In this document: positions 18,502-27,163 of the stretch, piece by piece
How positions within the stretch are numbered: position 1 is the stretch's first letter
Layout of the letters: each line of letters opens with the position of its first letter
Assembly (NCBI RefSeq): GCF_003946695.1
Contig: NZ_RHOX01000010.1
Location: 1 to 64,000 of the forward strand
Source: Lapidilactobacillus bayanensis
Lineage (GTDB): Bacteria; Bacillota; Bacilli; Lactobacillales; Lactobacillaceae
Length of the DNA stretch: 64,000 bases
Direction: 5' to 3'
Position numbers and translations under genes: made by a program
The notes under the pieces: generated by a model
Database searches by the model: none
What the model saw: only the letters and a program-made list of their open reading frames with translations
What the model was told of the DNA's origin: nothing

Positions 18502-19923
18502 ATGGCATTGCAACTATTAAACAATTCGTTTCGAAAATTACCTCAATATCCAACAAAAGTTATTCAATTTGGTGAAGGTGGATTTTTACGTGCCTTTATT
18601 GATTGGCAAATTCAGCAGATGAATAAGGTTGGCCTTTTCGAAGGTGGCGTTGCGATTGTTCAGCCGATTGAAAGAGGTATGACCGAATTATTAGATGATC
18701 AAAATGGCTTATATACAGTCTTGCTTGAAGGTAAGTTAGGTGGCAAGAAGGTTCAAAGCCATGAAGTGATTGAAGATATCAATGAAACGATCCGTCCTTA
18801 TGAAAATTATCAAGCTTATTTAGACCTGGCACAGAATGATGATCTCGAATTTATCTTTTCAAATACAACGGAGGCTGGAATTGCTTTTGATGAAAACGAC
18901 AAGTTGGATGATCGTCCTCAAAATTCATATCCAGGTAAGTTGACCGCACTATTGTACGAACGTTTCAAGCTGGGCAAAAAAGGTTTCAAAATTATTCCTT
19001 GTGAATTAATTAATCATAATGGTGACGCGCTGAAAAAAATTGTGTGCCAATATGCCGAGCTTTGGCAACTAGGTCAAGACTTTGTTGATTGGATTAATCA
19101 AGAGAATAATTTCTATTCAACATTAGTTGATCGGATCGTGCCTGGTTATCCACGAGATCGCGCTAGTGAGCTGGAGCAAGAATTTGGTTACAAAGATAAT
19201 TTAATTGTGAAGGCGGAACCATTCTTAATATTTGTGATTGAGGGTAACAGAGCGCTGGAACAACTATTACCACTTAAGAAAGCGGGCCTTAATGTTGTTG
19301 TGACAGACGATATGCAACCATATCGTAATCGTAAAGTATCGTTACTAAATGGACCACATACAACAATGAGTCCGATTGCACGATTAGCTGGTCTCAAAAC
19401 CGTTGGTCAAGTTATGGCCGATTCTGACTTTTATAAATTTATTAATGATGAGATGTACCATGAAATTATCCCAACGATTGCTTTACCACAAGATGAACTG
19501 AGCGCATATGCCGAAGGGGTTAAGGAACGTTTCGAGAATCCTTACGTTAACCATGAATTGAGTTCAATCGCATTAAACAGCATTTCTAAGTTTAAGGCGC
19601 GCTTGCTACCTACATTTAAACGTTATGTTACAAATCGTCAGCAATTACCAGAGCGAATTTCATTAGCTTTAGCCGCTTATTTATATGTCTATGCTGGACG
19701 AGCAGATTTTATGCCACAGGATACACCTGAAGTGATGGCAGAGTTTGCTCAGCTAATTAAAACTGATGATTATATCGCTGCCGCCTTGGCTGATAAAAAC
19801 TTATGGGGTGAAGATCTCACTCAATATAAGGGCTTAGAAGACTTAATTAAAGAAGATTTAAATGTCATTAAAACGACTGGTACACGTAAAGCTGTTCGGC
19901 TAATTAATGAGAGAGGAAATTAA
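18502..19923 (+). CDS. uxaB: Tagaturonate reductase (altronate oxidoreductase)
   Basis: UxaB reduces D-tagaturonate to D-altronate with NADH. The 473-residue protein belongs to the mannitol dehydrogenase family: an N-terminal Rossmann region with VIQFGEGGFLRAFIDWQ near residue 20 and the family block NGPHTTMSPIARLAGL near residue 283. GGGGGTC precedes ATG 18502. It is followed three bases later by uxaA, forming a two-gene operon after a long structured leader and a LacI operator. UxuB-type fructuronate reductases are related, but the pairing with uxaA and the motif context favour UxaB. Confidence 0.95.
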   Translation: MALQLLNNSFRKLPQYPTKVIQFGEGGFLRAFIDWQIQQMNKVGLFEGGVAIVQPIERGMTELLDDQNGLYTVLLEGKLGGKKVQSHEVIEDINETIRPYENYQAYLDLAQNDDLEFIFSNTTEAGIAFDENDKLDDRPQNSYPGKLTALLYERFKLGKKGFKIIPCELINHNGDALKKIVCQYAELWQLGQDFVDWINQENNFYSTLVDRIVPGYPRDRASELEQEFGYKDNLIVKAEPFLIFVIEGNRALEQLLPLKKAGLNVVVTDDMQPYRNRKVSLLNGPHTTMSPIARLAGLKTVGQVMADSDFYKFINDEMYHEIIPTIALPQDELSAYAEGVKERFENPYVNHELSSIALNSISKFKARLLPTFKRYVTNRQQLPERISLALAAYLYVYAGRADFMPQDTPEVMAEFAQLIKTDDYIAAALADKNLWGEDLTQYKGLEDLIKEDLNVIKTTGTRKAVRLINERGN

Positions 19924-19926
19924 CTC

Positions 19927-21426
19927 ATGAATTCATTTATTATTTTAAATCCCAAAGACTCTGTTGGCGTGGCACTTGAAGACATTCCTGAAGGAACAAC
20001 ATTGGTGACTGAAAAAGGGCCTGTGGTAACAACTGAATTAATTAAACGCGGTCATAAATTTGCTTTAGCGAATATTCCTAAAGGAAATGATGTCATTAAA
20101 TATGGTTTTCCAATTGGACATGCAGTTGAGGATATTGCGCAGGGTGCCTGGATTCATACGCATAATTTAAAAACTAATCTTTCTGGTGAACTATCTTATC
20201 AGTATCAGCCAATCGAAATTCACCACGATATTCCTAAAGATGAGCGAACCTTTATGGGGTACAAACGTGCTAATGGTAAAGTCGGTATTCGTAATGATCT
20301 TTATATTATTCCCACCGTTGGTTGTATCAATCCATTGTTAGACATTGTTGTCGAACAATTTAAGGCGTTGCATCCAGATAATGGTTCTTTTGATAATGTC
20401 ATGATTCTTAAGCATCCTTACGGCTGTTCACAATTAGGCGATGACTTTGAACAGACTCGGAAGATTCTAGTAGATGCTGCCTTACAGCCTAATGCAGGTG
20501 GTGTATTAATCTTTGGACTTGGTTGCGAGAACAATCAAATGGATGGCATGATTGCTGAATTAAAGGCTAAAGGCGGTCCAATTAATCCGGAGCGCATGAA
20601 ATTCTTGATATCACAACAAGTTGATGATGAATTAGGCATGGCATTGGACATGTTGGAAGAGCTAAATATCGCAGCAGCTGATGATGTGCGAACACCACAA
20701 CCGCTTAGTGAATTAAAGATTGGTTTGAAATGCGGAGGTTCCGATGGTTTATCAGGGGTTACGGCTAATCCGTTACTAGGCCGTGTTTCAGATTTTGTTA
20801 CGGCTCAGGGCGGTTCCGCAGTTTTGTCCGAGGTTCCTGAAATGTTTGGTGCAGAAACCATCTTAATGTCACGAGCTAAGGATGAAGCAATCTTTAATAA
20901 AACAGTTGATTTGATTAATGACTTTAAAGGTTATTTTGAGTCGTTCCATCAACCAATTTATGAGAATCCATCACCAGGTAATAAAGAAGGCGGCATTACA
21001 ACCCTAGAGGATAAATCATTAGGCTGTACACAAAAATCCGGAACTTCTGCTGTTCAAGATGTTTTACAATATGGTGAGAAAATTAAATCGCCGGGTCTGT
21101 CGTTGTTACAATCTCCTGGTAATGACTTAGTTTCTTCATCTGCCGAAGCATCTGCCGATTGTCAGCTGGTTTTGTTTACGACCGGTCGGGGAACACCATT
21201 TGCAACATATGTGCCGACAATCAAAGTTGCGTCAAACTCGTATATTGCCGAGAAAAAGCCACGTTGGATTGATTTTGACGCTGGACGTTTGTTAAGTACC
21301 TCAATGGATGACTTGTCCGCTGAGTTTATTCAATTCATTATTGATGTTGCTAGTGGCAAAAAAACGAATAACGAAAAATATGGAATCCATGGAATTGCTA
21401 TCTTTAAAACCGGTGTTACTGAGTAG
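19927..21426 (+). CDS. uxaA: Altronate dehydratase
   Basis: UxaA dehydrates D-altronate to 2-keto-3-deoxy-D-gluconate. The 499-residue protein has the N-terminal SAF domain (DSVGVALEDIPEGT) and the C-terminal catalytic region with GYKRANGKVGIRNDLYIIPT, HPYGCSQLGDD, GLGCENNQ, and KCGGSDGLSGVTANPLLG, whose cysteines fit the metal site of the family. AGAGAGG precedes ATG 19927. The next steps, KDG kinase and aldolase, are not in the window. A hairpin repeat and a terminator follow. Confidence 0.96.
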   Translation: MNSFIILNPKDSVGVALEDIPEGTTLVTEKGPVVTTELIKRGHKFALANIPKGNDVIKYGFPIGHAVEDIAQGAWIHTHNLKTNLSGELSYQYQPIEIHHDIPKDERTFMGYKRANGKVGIRNDLYIIPTVGCINPLLDIVVEQFKALHPDNGSFDNVMILKHPYGCSQLGDDFEQTRKILVDAALQPNAGGVLIFGLGCENNQMDGMIAELKAKGGPINPERMKFLISQQVDDELGMALDMLEELNIAAADDVRTPQPLSELKIGLKCGGSDGLSGVTANPLLGRVSDFVTAQGGSAVLSEVPEMFGAETILMSRAKDEAIFNKTVDLINDFKGYFESFHQPIYENPSPGNKEGGITTLEDKSLGCTQKSGTSAVQDVLQYGEKIKSPGLSLLQSPGNDLVSSSAEASADCQLVLFTTGRGTPFATYVPTIKVASNSYIAEKKPRWIDFDAGRLLSTSMDDLSAEFIQFIIDVASGKKTNNEKYGIHGIAIFKTGVTE

Positions 21427-21476
21427 ACAGCTTATTTAAAATCAAAATGAGAGCGGAAAAAGCCACGTTGAGTTTA

Positions 21477-21560
21477 CTGATTAATTTAACCGTTCTGGCT
21501 AGTTAAATCTTTGGACGAGCAGAACGACTTAATTAAGGCGTTTGAATCTAGACCTTCATT
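21477..21560 (+). repeat. Gene-end repeat, copy downstream of uxaA
   Basis: It is similar to 1844-1930 downstream of uxaC. It can fold as TTAATTTAACCGTTCTG with CAGAACGACTTAATTAA around a loop of about 22 bases. The upstream flank AGAGCGGAAAAAGCC resembles the 5' end of the hairpin elements after xylA. Confidence 0.45.
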
Positions 21561-21573
21561 TCACGACAAAAAT

Positions 21574-21613
21574 AAACAGACCTAGGACTTTTATTCTAGG
21601 TCTGTTTACTTTT
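21574..21613 (+). terminator. Terminator of the uxaB-uxaA operon
   Basis: AAACAGACCTAG (21574-21585) pairs with CTAGGTCTGTTT (21596-21607), followed by ACTTTTTG. Confidence 0.85.
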
Positions 21614-21659
21614 TGTCTAATTAGTTTGTATTAAATGTATATATTGACTACGCCTAGTG

Positions 21660-22538
21660 CTAGTTCGTAATAAAATCAAAAAATCCAAGATTATAAACCA
21701 AGATAGCTAATTCTAACTTCAACTGAAAGCCAACATTACTTCTTGTCAAGTTTTTCTCAATACCAAATTTATCAACTAACACAGAAAATCTTGATTCGAT
21801 TGTTCGACGTAAAGCCTTTAACTTAGCGTTATTATGTTGCTTAGCACCCTTCATGTTGGATCGATACGATGTCCACAAAGTATAGCCACTTTGTTTAAAT
21901 TCTGTACGAAGTCTTTTACCAACATAGCCAACATCTGCAAGAATATCGGGACATGGGCAATCATGAATAAGCTCAGTTGCTTCCTTAGCATCATGTACCG
22001 ATGCCGCTGTGACCACATAGTTCAAGATATAACCGTTAGTTGTCGCAACCATATGAGTTTTAAAACCATAAAATGGCATTTTCTTGGTTGCGTTATACCC
22101 AATATTAGCGGAACCAGAAAATATTTTGGCTCTGAAATTTCGCACCTTGGCACATAATGGATTGAGTAAACTATCGATAATTGCAATCTCACCGGTCTGA
22201 GCGTAATCACGGGCAATACCTTGACGCATGGCATTGATAACGGGCAATAATTGGTGTGCGCGTCGATTGAAGCGAGAACGTGTAATCACAATTTTGGTGG
22301 GCAAAAGAGCACTCATCAAAGCGCAAAAGAAACTCTGAGTCTGTAAATTGAGTACTGTCTGTAGACAAAGCAAGGCTAATAAATCAATATCGTTCATCTT
22401 AGTATGCTCAATATTGCGACGTTCAGTAACGTAACGTGGACAATAGCGACGGTAAAGAAAAGAACACAGACGATAAAAGTAATGAAAACTGACTTGTAAT
22501 TGATGACGATTTTGCTTAAATTGTAGGTGACTCAACAT
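21660..22538 (-). CDS. IS982-family transposase
   Basis: The 292-residue DDE transposase has the pattern IAIIDSLLN near residue 125 (first Asp), ILADVGYVGKRLRT near 205 (second Asp with the GYxG block) and RRTIESRFSVL near 250 (Glu with downstream Arg/Lys), the IS982/IS4-like layout. The stop codon lies inside the left terminal repeat. The start ATG at 22538 is in one arm of a long hairpin (22533-22586) that may limit translation of read-through RNA. The frame is intact, so the element may be active. Confidence 0.88.
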   Translation of the reverse strand: MLSHLQFKQNRHQLQVSFHYFYRLCSFLYRRYCPRYVTERRNIEHTKMNDIDLLALLCLQTVLNLQTQSFFCALMSALLPTKIVITRSRFNRRAHQLLPVINAMRQGIARDYAQTGEIAIIDSLLNPLCAKVRNFRAKIFSGSANIGYNATKKMPFYGFKTHMVATTNGYILNYVVTAASVHDAKEATELIHDCPCPDILADVGYVGKRLRTEFKQSGYTLWTSYRSNMKGAKQHNNAKLKALRRTIESRFSVLVDKFGIEKNLTRSNVGFQLKLELAILVYNLGFFDFITN

Positions 22539-22595
22539 AGTTAGAACTCCTTTTAAGTTTAGTCACTTACAAGTCTAACTATGTTGGGCTTTTTT
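22533..22595. promoter_or_regulatory. IS-end hairpin: sequesters transposase start, terminates opposite strand
   Basis: CAACATAGTTAGA (22533-22545) is a perfect inverted copy of TCTAACTATGTTG (22574-22586). On the minus strand the arm contains the transposase ATG and the loop contains its AAAAGGAG. On the plus strand the hairpin is followed by GGCTTTTTTG and would terminate transcription leaving the element. Confidence 0.65.
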
Positions 22596-22833
22596 GTTAA
22601 ATTTTTTGATGTTACAAACTAGCACTACGCGTATGAATTAGTTTATTAAAAGGATAGTTAGTATTTATTGAAACAGACTCACAAACTTATCAGCAAGAAT
22701 TTAATTATAAAATATTCCGGTAATATTATAATAAAATTCTAACAAATATCAGGAAATGTTCATATAGAGATAGTTATTTGTTTTAATAATGTGATAAAGT
22801 AAAGATATCTAATTCACGATTGGACCTACTAAG

Positions 22834-23439
22834 ATGAAAAAAATTGCTTTAGCATTTGATGATGGACCAATACCTGGCAATACCGACAGAATTATTCAGG
22901 CTTTACGCAAACATAACGCTGATGCAACCTTTATGATCTGGGGTGAACATGCTCAGACTTATCCCGAGGGACTAGTTGCACTTCATCAAAATGGTTTTGA
23001 AATTGGTAGTCATACTTATTCGCACCCCTCTCTTCCAGACCTTGACAACGAAGAGATTAATAAGCAAATAGAGAAAACAGATTCGTTAATCTATTCACTA
23101 ATTGGTAAGACACCACAAATGTGCAGACCACCTTATGGCGATATTGATAAACGCTCTGCTCGTCAGATTAATAAGGCAATTGTGACCTGGAGTTTGGATT
23201 CTGAAGATTGGAAATCTCACGATGAGCAACAGATATATTCCCGAATGACGACGTTGGCAAAAGACGGCGATATTTGTTTATTGCATGATTTGCAACCAGC
23301 AACTGCCAATATTTTGGATAAAATATTAATCGAACTTGAGAAACAAGATTTTAGTTTCGTTCGAGTCTCAAAATTGTATGCTGATAAGATGTTACCAATG
23401 CATTTGTATAAGAGTGCGGGCGATGTCACAGCGTTATAA
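22834..23439 (+). CDS. Polysaccharide deacetylase-like protein (CE4, NodB homology), cytoplasmic
   Basis: All five NodB motifs can be found: AFDDGP (residues 8-13, metal Asp and base), SHTYSHP near 64 (metal His pair), RPPYGD near 94, a Trp motif around TWSLDSEDW near 113, and LLHD near 150 with the catalytic His. The product is only 201 residues and lacks a signal peptide, unlike wall-modifying relatives. It is followed 60 bases later by a ROK repressor gene and lies next to the xylan locus, so deacetylation of imported xylo- or chito-oligosaccharides is likelier than peptidoglycan editing. Confidence 0.88.
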   Translation: MKKIALAFDDGPIPGNTDRIIQALRKHNADATFMIWGEHAQTYPEGLVALHQNGFEIGSHTYSHPSLPDLDNEEINKQIEKTDSLIYSLIGKTPQMCRPPYGDIDKRSARQINKAIVTWSLDSEDWKSHDEQQIYSRMTTLAKDGDICLLHDLQPATANILDKILIELEKQDFSFVRVSKLYADKMLPMHLYKSAGDVTAL

Positions 23440-23499
23440 GAGCAACCGATTTTGAAATAACAAAACTTTACGCTAGTGGCGTATTTGGAGTTTATTAAG

Positions 23500-24642
23500 A
23501 TGAAAAAAGAAATGATGCGTAAGGTTAATGAGCTTACGATTCTAAACGAAATATATAATAATTATGGTATTTCAAGAGCAGGAATTTCTAAAAGAGTTGG
23601 CTTAAACAAGGTAACTGTTTCCGATATTTTGAAGAAGTTAATTGCTAATAACCTGGTTTTAGAAATTGGTGAAGGCGAAAGCTCGGATGTTGGCGGGCGA
23701 AAACCGGTTTTGTTGCAGATTAATAAAGAATACAGTTTTACGATGTCGCTTGATTTTGCCTATGACTATATTGATTATATGACCAATTATCTTGATGGCT
23801 CAATTATCAAATATGATCGGGTGAACACTGAAGGTATGTCACCCGGCGAACGAATCAAGTTAATTAAGGAAATTATTAATCAGAATATGATTACTTCTAC
23901 CAGTGCTGGGCTAGCCGGCATCTGTGTTTCGATTCACGGAATTGTTTATCACAATGAAATATTATATTCTCCACATGTAGAAATGGCTGATATTGATATC
24001 GCGCAGGTTTTAGAAGATGAATATCATGTACCAATTTTACTTGAGAATGAGGCTAATTTAGCAGCAGTGTATGAACGTGACTTTGCCAATGATGCTGAAA
24101 TAACAGACAATATTGTTTGTGTCAGCATTCACCACGGTTTAGGCGCAGGGATTATTATTGATAATAAGCTATACCGTGGGATGAATGGTGAGGCCGGTGA
24201 ATTAGGACATACGAACATTGACGGGCAGGCAACATTTGAAGATTATTGTACTGAAACGGCGTTGCTGCGAAATGTCGCTCGCGTTCAGAATGTAGATAAG
24301 ATAAATTTCAAGGAGCTACGCAACTTAATCGTCAATCAAGATGAGGCCACGGCGCAAGTTGTTGCAGAGTTTAAGCAACACCTCGTTTTACTAATCGAAA
24401 ATATTATTATGACCTTCAGCCCGGTGAGCGTTATTCTCAATTCTGATTTATTTGTTGAAGTACCAGAGTTGTTAGATGGTTTTCCAAGGATGGTTTCAAC
24501 AACAACACATCAAGCAACACCAGTAAAAATATCAAGCAATTCAAAAAATGCAACCCTGTTAGGTGGTTGCGCACTGATCACACGAACTGTCCTTGGTTTG
24601 CGCAGAGAAAGAATGAGATTTTCAGAGCAAAATAATGATTAA
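23500..24642 (+). CDS. ROK-family transcriptional regulator (XylR/NagC-like), paralogue 1
   Basis: An N-terminal winged helix (YGISRAGISKRVGLNKVTVSD) is followed by VGGRKPVLLQIN and a ROK sugar-binding domain with GLGAGIIID, GEAGELGH and the zinc-site region near it. I choose ATG 23500, with TTGGAG at 23485-23490; the in-frame codon at 23476 is less likely. The domain order and motifs are the same as in the ROK protein at 34253, indicating a duplicated regulator in one locus. Its position after the CE4 gene suggests control of that gene or the adjacent xylan genes, probably by a pentose or xylo-oligosaccharide; effector unknown. Confidence 0.88.
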   Translation: MKKEMMRKVNELTILNEIYNNYGISRAGISKRVGLNKVTVSDILKKLIANNLVLEIGEGESSDVGGRKPVLLQINKEYSFTMSLDFAYDYIDYMTNYLDGSIIKYDRVNTEGMSPGERIKLIKEIINQNMITSTSAGLAGICVSIHGIVYHNEILYSPHVEMADIDIAQVLEDEYHVPILLENEANLAAVYERDFANDAEITDNIVCVSIHHGLGAGIIIDNKLYRGMNGEAGELGHTNIDGQATFEDYCTETALLRNVARVQNVDKINFKELRNLIVNQDEATAQVVAEFKQHLVLLIENIIMTFSPVSVILNSDLFVEVPELLDGFPRMVSTTTHQATPVKISSNSKNATLLGGCALITRTVLGLRRERMRFSEQNND

Positions 24643-24962
24643 AAAAACGTTTTAAAAAGCTATATTATCATGCATTATTGCTAATGCTGATGATGTGGCT
24701 TTTTTCGTAATTTAAAAAAGTTCTTGAGTAATTAAAGATTTCTAATGCTGACACAGTTAAATTCTCACAAAGTACTATGGATACATTTGTTGATTTACTT
24801 CAACGCTTTGACAAGTAATTAAATATTAACACCAAACAAAAAGGACTATATGAAGTGAACCCCTGGTATTGTATTTTGGTCCAATACCAGGGGTTCACTT
24901 CAACCTCTAAATTCCTGTTTGGAATTGGAAGTCATTTTTTTATGTTACTCTCTCATTTTTAA
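24643..24962. repeat. Intergenic region with two hairpins, one a perfect 21-bp inverted repeat
   Basis: The first hairpin (AAAAAGC...GCTTTTTT, 24654-24706) is an imperfect terminator for the ROK gene. The second is a perfect 21-bp stem with a 10-base loop (24851-24902; arm TGAAGTGAACCCCTGGTATT). It could end the minus-strand reductase gene, although its T-run is displaced, or be a remnant of insertion-sequence ends. Between them a short frame reads TMDTFVDLLQRFDK then stop, possibly a gene fragment. Confidence 0.5.
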
Positions 24963-25790
24963 TTAAATAAGATCAGGATTAGCAGATTTACCTAAAACAC
25001 CATCAAGCTGGTCAATTTGGTCGATTTGCTGGGCACTTAAACGCACATCTAATGTTTCATAGTTTTCTTTCATTCTAGTTGCTTTAGTACTACGGGGAAG
25101 CGGAATAAACTCATGCACCATTGACCAGGCCAGCGCAATTTGTGCAGGGGTTTTACCATTTGTATCCGCAATTTGTTTTAATAAATCAACATTCATGATC
25201 TTGCCCTTACCAAGCGGGCTGTAACCTTCCAACTGGATATTATGCTGTTTACAGTAAGCGACGACTTCTTCTTGTTTTTCGCCGGGCGCCAGTAATAATT
25301 GGTTAACCATGGGGGCTACTCTTTGTGTTTTTTCGAGAGCTTTTAAGTGATGTACCCAGAAATTAGATACGCCGATTGCACGAATCTTACCCTGTAAGTA
25401 TAAGTCTTCAAGTGCGCGCCAACATTCTGCGTTTCTCTTTTCCCAATTTGGACGAATATCACTGGGATTAGGCCAATGAATTAGGAATAAATCCAAGTAG
25501 TCAGTTTGTAAATCTTTAAGTGATTGATTAAAGGCCGCGATGGTTTCATCGTAATTGCGAATGGGGTTATTTAATTTGGAGGAGATAAAAATTTCATTTC
25601 GCGGAATTTTTGTATCCTTGATTCCTTGTCCAACACCAGTTTCATCATGATACATTTCGGCAGTATCTATTAAACGATAACCAGTTCTAATCGCCTCGCT
25701 TACACAAGTACGCGCCTCATCAGATGGCATCCCTGTACCGTAGCCAATTGCTGGTATCTCAACACCGTTTATTAATTGTCGGTTATTCAT
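24963..25790 (-). CDS. Aldo/keto reductase
   Basis: This is a 275-residue NADPH-dependent reductase of the (alpha/beta)8 type. The catalytic Asp/Tyr region is YRLIDTAEMYHDE near residue 38, with Lys in FISSKLNN near 70, LDLFLIHWPNP near 100, GVSNFWVHHLK near 140, and the cofactor motif PLPRSTKATRMKENYE near 232. It overlaps the upstream oxidoreductase gene by one base, so the two are co-expressed, and both diverge from the aldouronate transporter. A role in reducing a pentose, uronate or keto-sugar is plausible; substrate unknown. Confidence 0.9.
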   Translation of the reverse strand: MNNRQLINGVEIPAIGYGTGMPSDEARTCVSEAIRTGYRLIDTAEMYHDETGVGQGIKDTKIPRNEIFISSKLNNPIRNYDETIAAFNQSLKDLQTDYLDLFLIHWPNPSDIRPNWEKRNAECWRALEDLYLQGKIRAIGVSNFWVHHLKALEKTQRVAPMVNQLLLAPGEKQEEVVAYCKQHNIQLEGYSPLGKGKIMNVDLLKQIADTNGKTPAQIALAWSMVHEFIPLPRSTKATRMKENYETLDVRLSAQQIDQIDQLDGVLGKSANPDLI

Positions 25791-26890
25791 TATTTCTGTT
25801 CTCCCAATTTGTCAGTCCACAATTGCTTTTCTATTTTACAATCTTGTTGTTCCTTAATAGCATTTTCTATTAATAACGTTAAATAGAAATCTTGGGCAGC
25901 CTCTTCAAGCGAATAGACAACAGGGCCGCCGTCACAGAATTGTGACATCTTTAAGAGTAAAGTCGCCAAAGCAATCTCATCGTCAGAGAATGGCGTGTTG
26001 ATAAATGGATTCTTATAAACCCACTTTCCTTCAAAGAGAATACCCTTAAGACTGTCGATTCCCTCCATATTTTCATTTTGGCCAATGTTAATTCTAGTTA
26101 AGTTAGAGGTAATAGGTTCGTCATCAGCATTTAAATACTTAACAAGATCATTATCAATAACGCCTCTTGTACCTTTAATTTGAATGGTTTGAGTTCGCAT
26201 AAAGCTTCTATGCTGATCACTTTCAAAATTATAGATGCCAATTTTATTTTCAAAATCAAATAGCGCAATGATTTCATCATAGGATTTAAGTGTAAGTTTT
26301 TCTGGAACACCATCGCGTTCGAAGCCTGGATATCCTCGAAGGGAGAACTTTTTCGCAGAAATTGAACCACGTGAACCGGGCGTATTCAGATAAAAACGCA
26401 TTAAACTGATCGCATGATAGTTATTAGTAAGTGAGATGCTTGCCTGCTCAGGATCACCAATGATGCCATTTGTGATGAGACGATATCTAGCCTGTTGATC
26501 AGGTCTTAAATGATATTGTTCAGCGACTTGGACCAGACCAGTATTTTCTAGTTGAAGAAGCTTGTTCATTTCATCAAGTGAGGTTGCAATAGGAGTCTCT
26601 GTAAGAATCGGCGTTCCGTTTTTTACAACATCAGTAATGATTTGCGCCGTTGCAAAACGGTTTACGCAGATAACGATGAAGTCTGGTGTGGTGTTAGACA
26701 ATGCAGAATCGAGACTGTCAAAACAGCGATATCCTAATTCACTATATTTTTTGCTGAGCACTTGATCCAGGCAGTAAATTCCGGTTACATTAAAGTAATT
26801 AGGTAATTTTCGTGCAATTCTCATATAAAATTCGGCGCGCCAACCACCACCAATTAATAGAAAATTACTTATTTTATTTTCTTTCGAGAT
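25790..26890 (-). CDS. Gfo/Idh/MocA-family oxidoreductase, apparent ATC start
   Basis: The frame upstream of the first ATG (26824) stays open and encodes the Rossmann signature FLLIGGGWRAEFY, which the enzyme needs to bind NAD(P). The protein must therefore start earlier. GGAGGA at 26899-26894 is followed by ATA, then ATC TCG AAA GAA, which would give MSKENKISN if the ATC at 26890 served, or once was, ATG. No ATG, GTG or TTG is in frame there. The C-terminal two-thirds is the usual dehydrogenase fold with TETPIATS near residue 98. It is coupled to the aldo/keto reductase gene and divergent from the xylan-fragment importer. If ATC does not initiate, only a truncated inactive form would be made. 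Confidence 0.85.
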   Translation of the reverse strand: MSKENKISNFLLIGGGWRAEFYMRIARKLPNYFNVTGIYCLDQVLSKKYSELGYRCFDSLDSALSNTTPDFIVICVNRFATAQIITDVVKNGTPILTETPIATSLDEMNKLLQLENTGLVQVAEQYHLRPDQQARYRLITNGIIGDPEQASISLTNNYHAISLMRFYLNTPGSRGSISAKKFSLRGYPGFERDGVPEKLTLKSYDEIIALFDFENKIGIYNFESDQHRSFMRTQTIQIKGTRGVIDNDLVKYLNADDEPITSNLTRINIGQNENMEGIDSLKGILFEGKWVYKNPFINTPFSDDEIALATLLLKMSQFCDGGPVVYSLEEAAQDFYLTLLIENAIKEQQDCKIEKQLWTDKLGEQK

Positions 26891-27033
26891 TATTCCTCCA
26901 TAAAAAATTATATTAAAAACAGATAATAAATTTGTAATATATTAATATTTGTGCTAAACAACCAGCATTATAGACTGATTACTTGACTTCATCAAGAGCT
27001 AAAAGAATTTTTAGCTAAATTGATATATTTTGT

Positions 27034-27071
27034 TGAAAGCGCTTGACAAAACATTTGTGAATGATTATCCT
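27034..27071 (+). promoter_or_regulatory. Promoter of the aldouronate transporter with overlapping cre
   Basis: TTGACA (27043-27048) and TATCCT (27066-27071) are separated by 17 bases. TGAAAGCGCTTGAC (27034-27047) carries the cre core AAGCGCTT but has a weak right arm; it covers the -35 box, so CcpA binding would block polymerase directly. Confidence 0.7.
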
Positions 27072-27163
27072 TAGTTCGTAAGGTTAATAAACATTCTGTT
27101 GCGAGGTGAATTGTTTAAACAGGACCTAATAGTAATTTATATAATACGAGTGGAGGAAGTATT

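Larger units (their letters stand above)
21650..22632 (-). mobile_element. IS982-like insertion sequence, about 983 bp
   Basis: The element carries one transposase gene and imperfect terminal inverted repeats: ACGCCTAGTGCTAGTT at the left end (21650) and, as reverse complement, ACGCGTAGTGCTAGTT at the right end (22632), with further matches inward (GTAA, ATCAAAAAAT). I could not settle a target duplication from the flanks. It lies between the pectin/uronate and xylan loci and interrupts no visible gene. Confidence 0.85.

Noticed and set aside
21640-22645. Target-site duplication around the IS982-like element
   Set aside because: Flanks next to the terminal repeats do not give a convincing direct repeat for any choice of ends.
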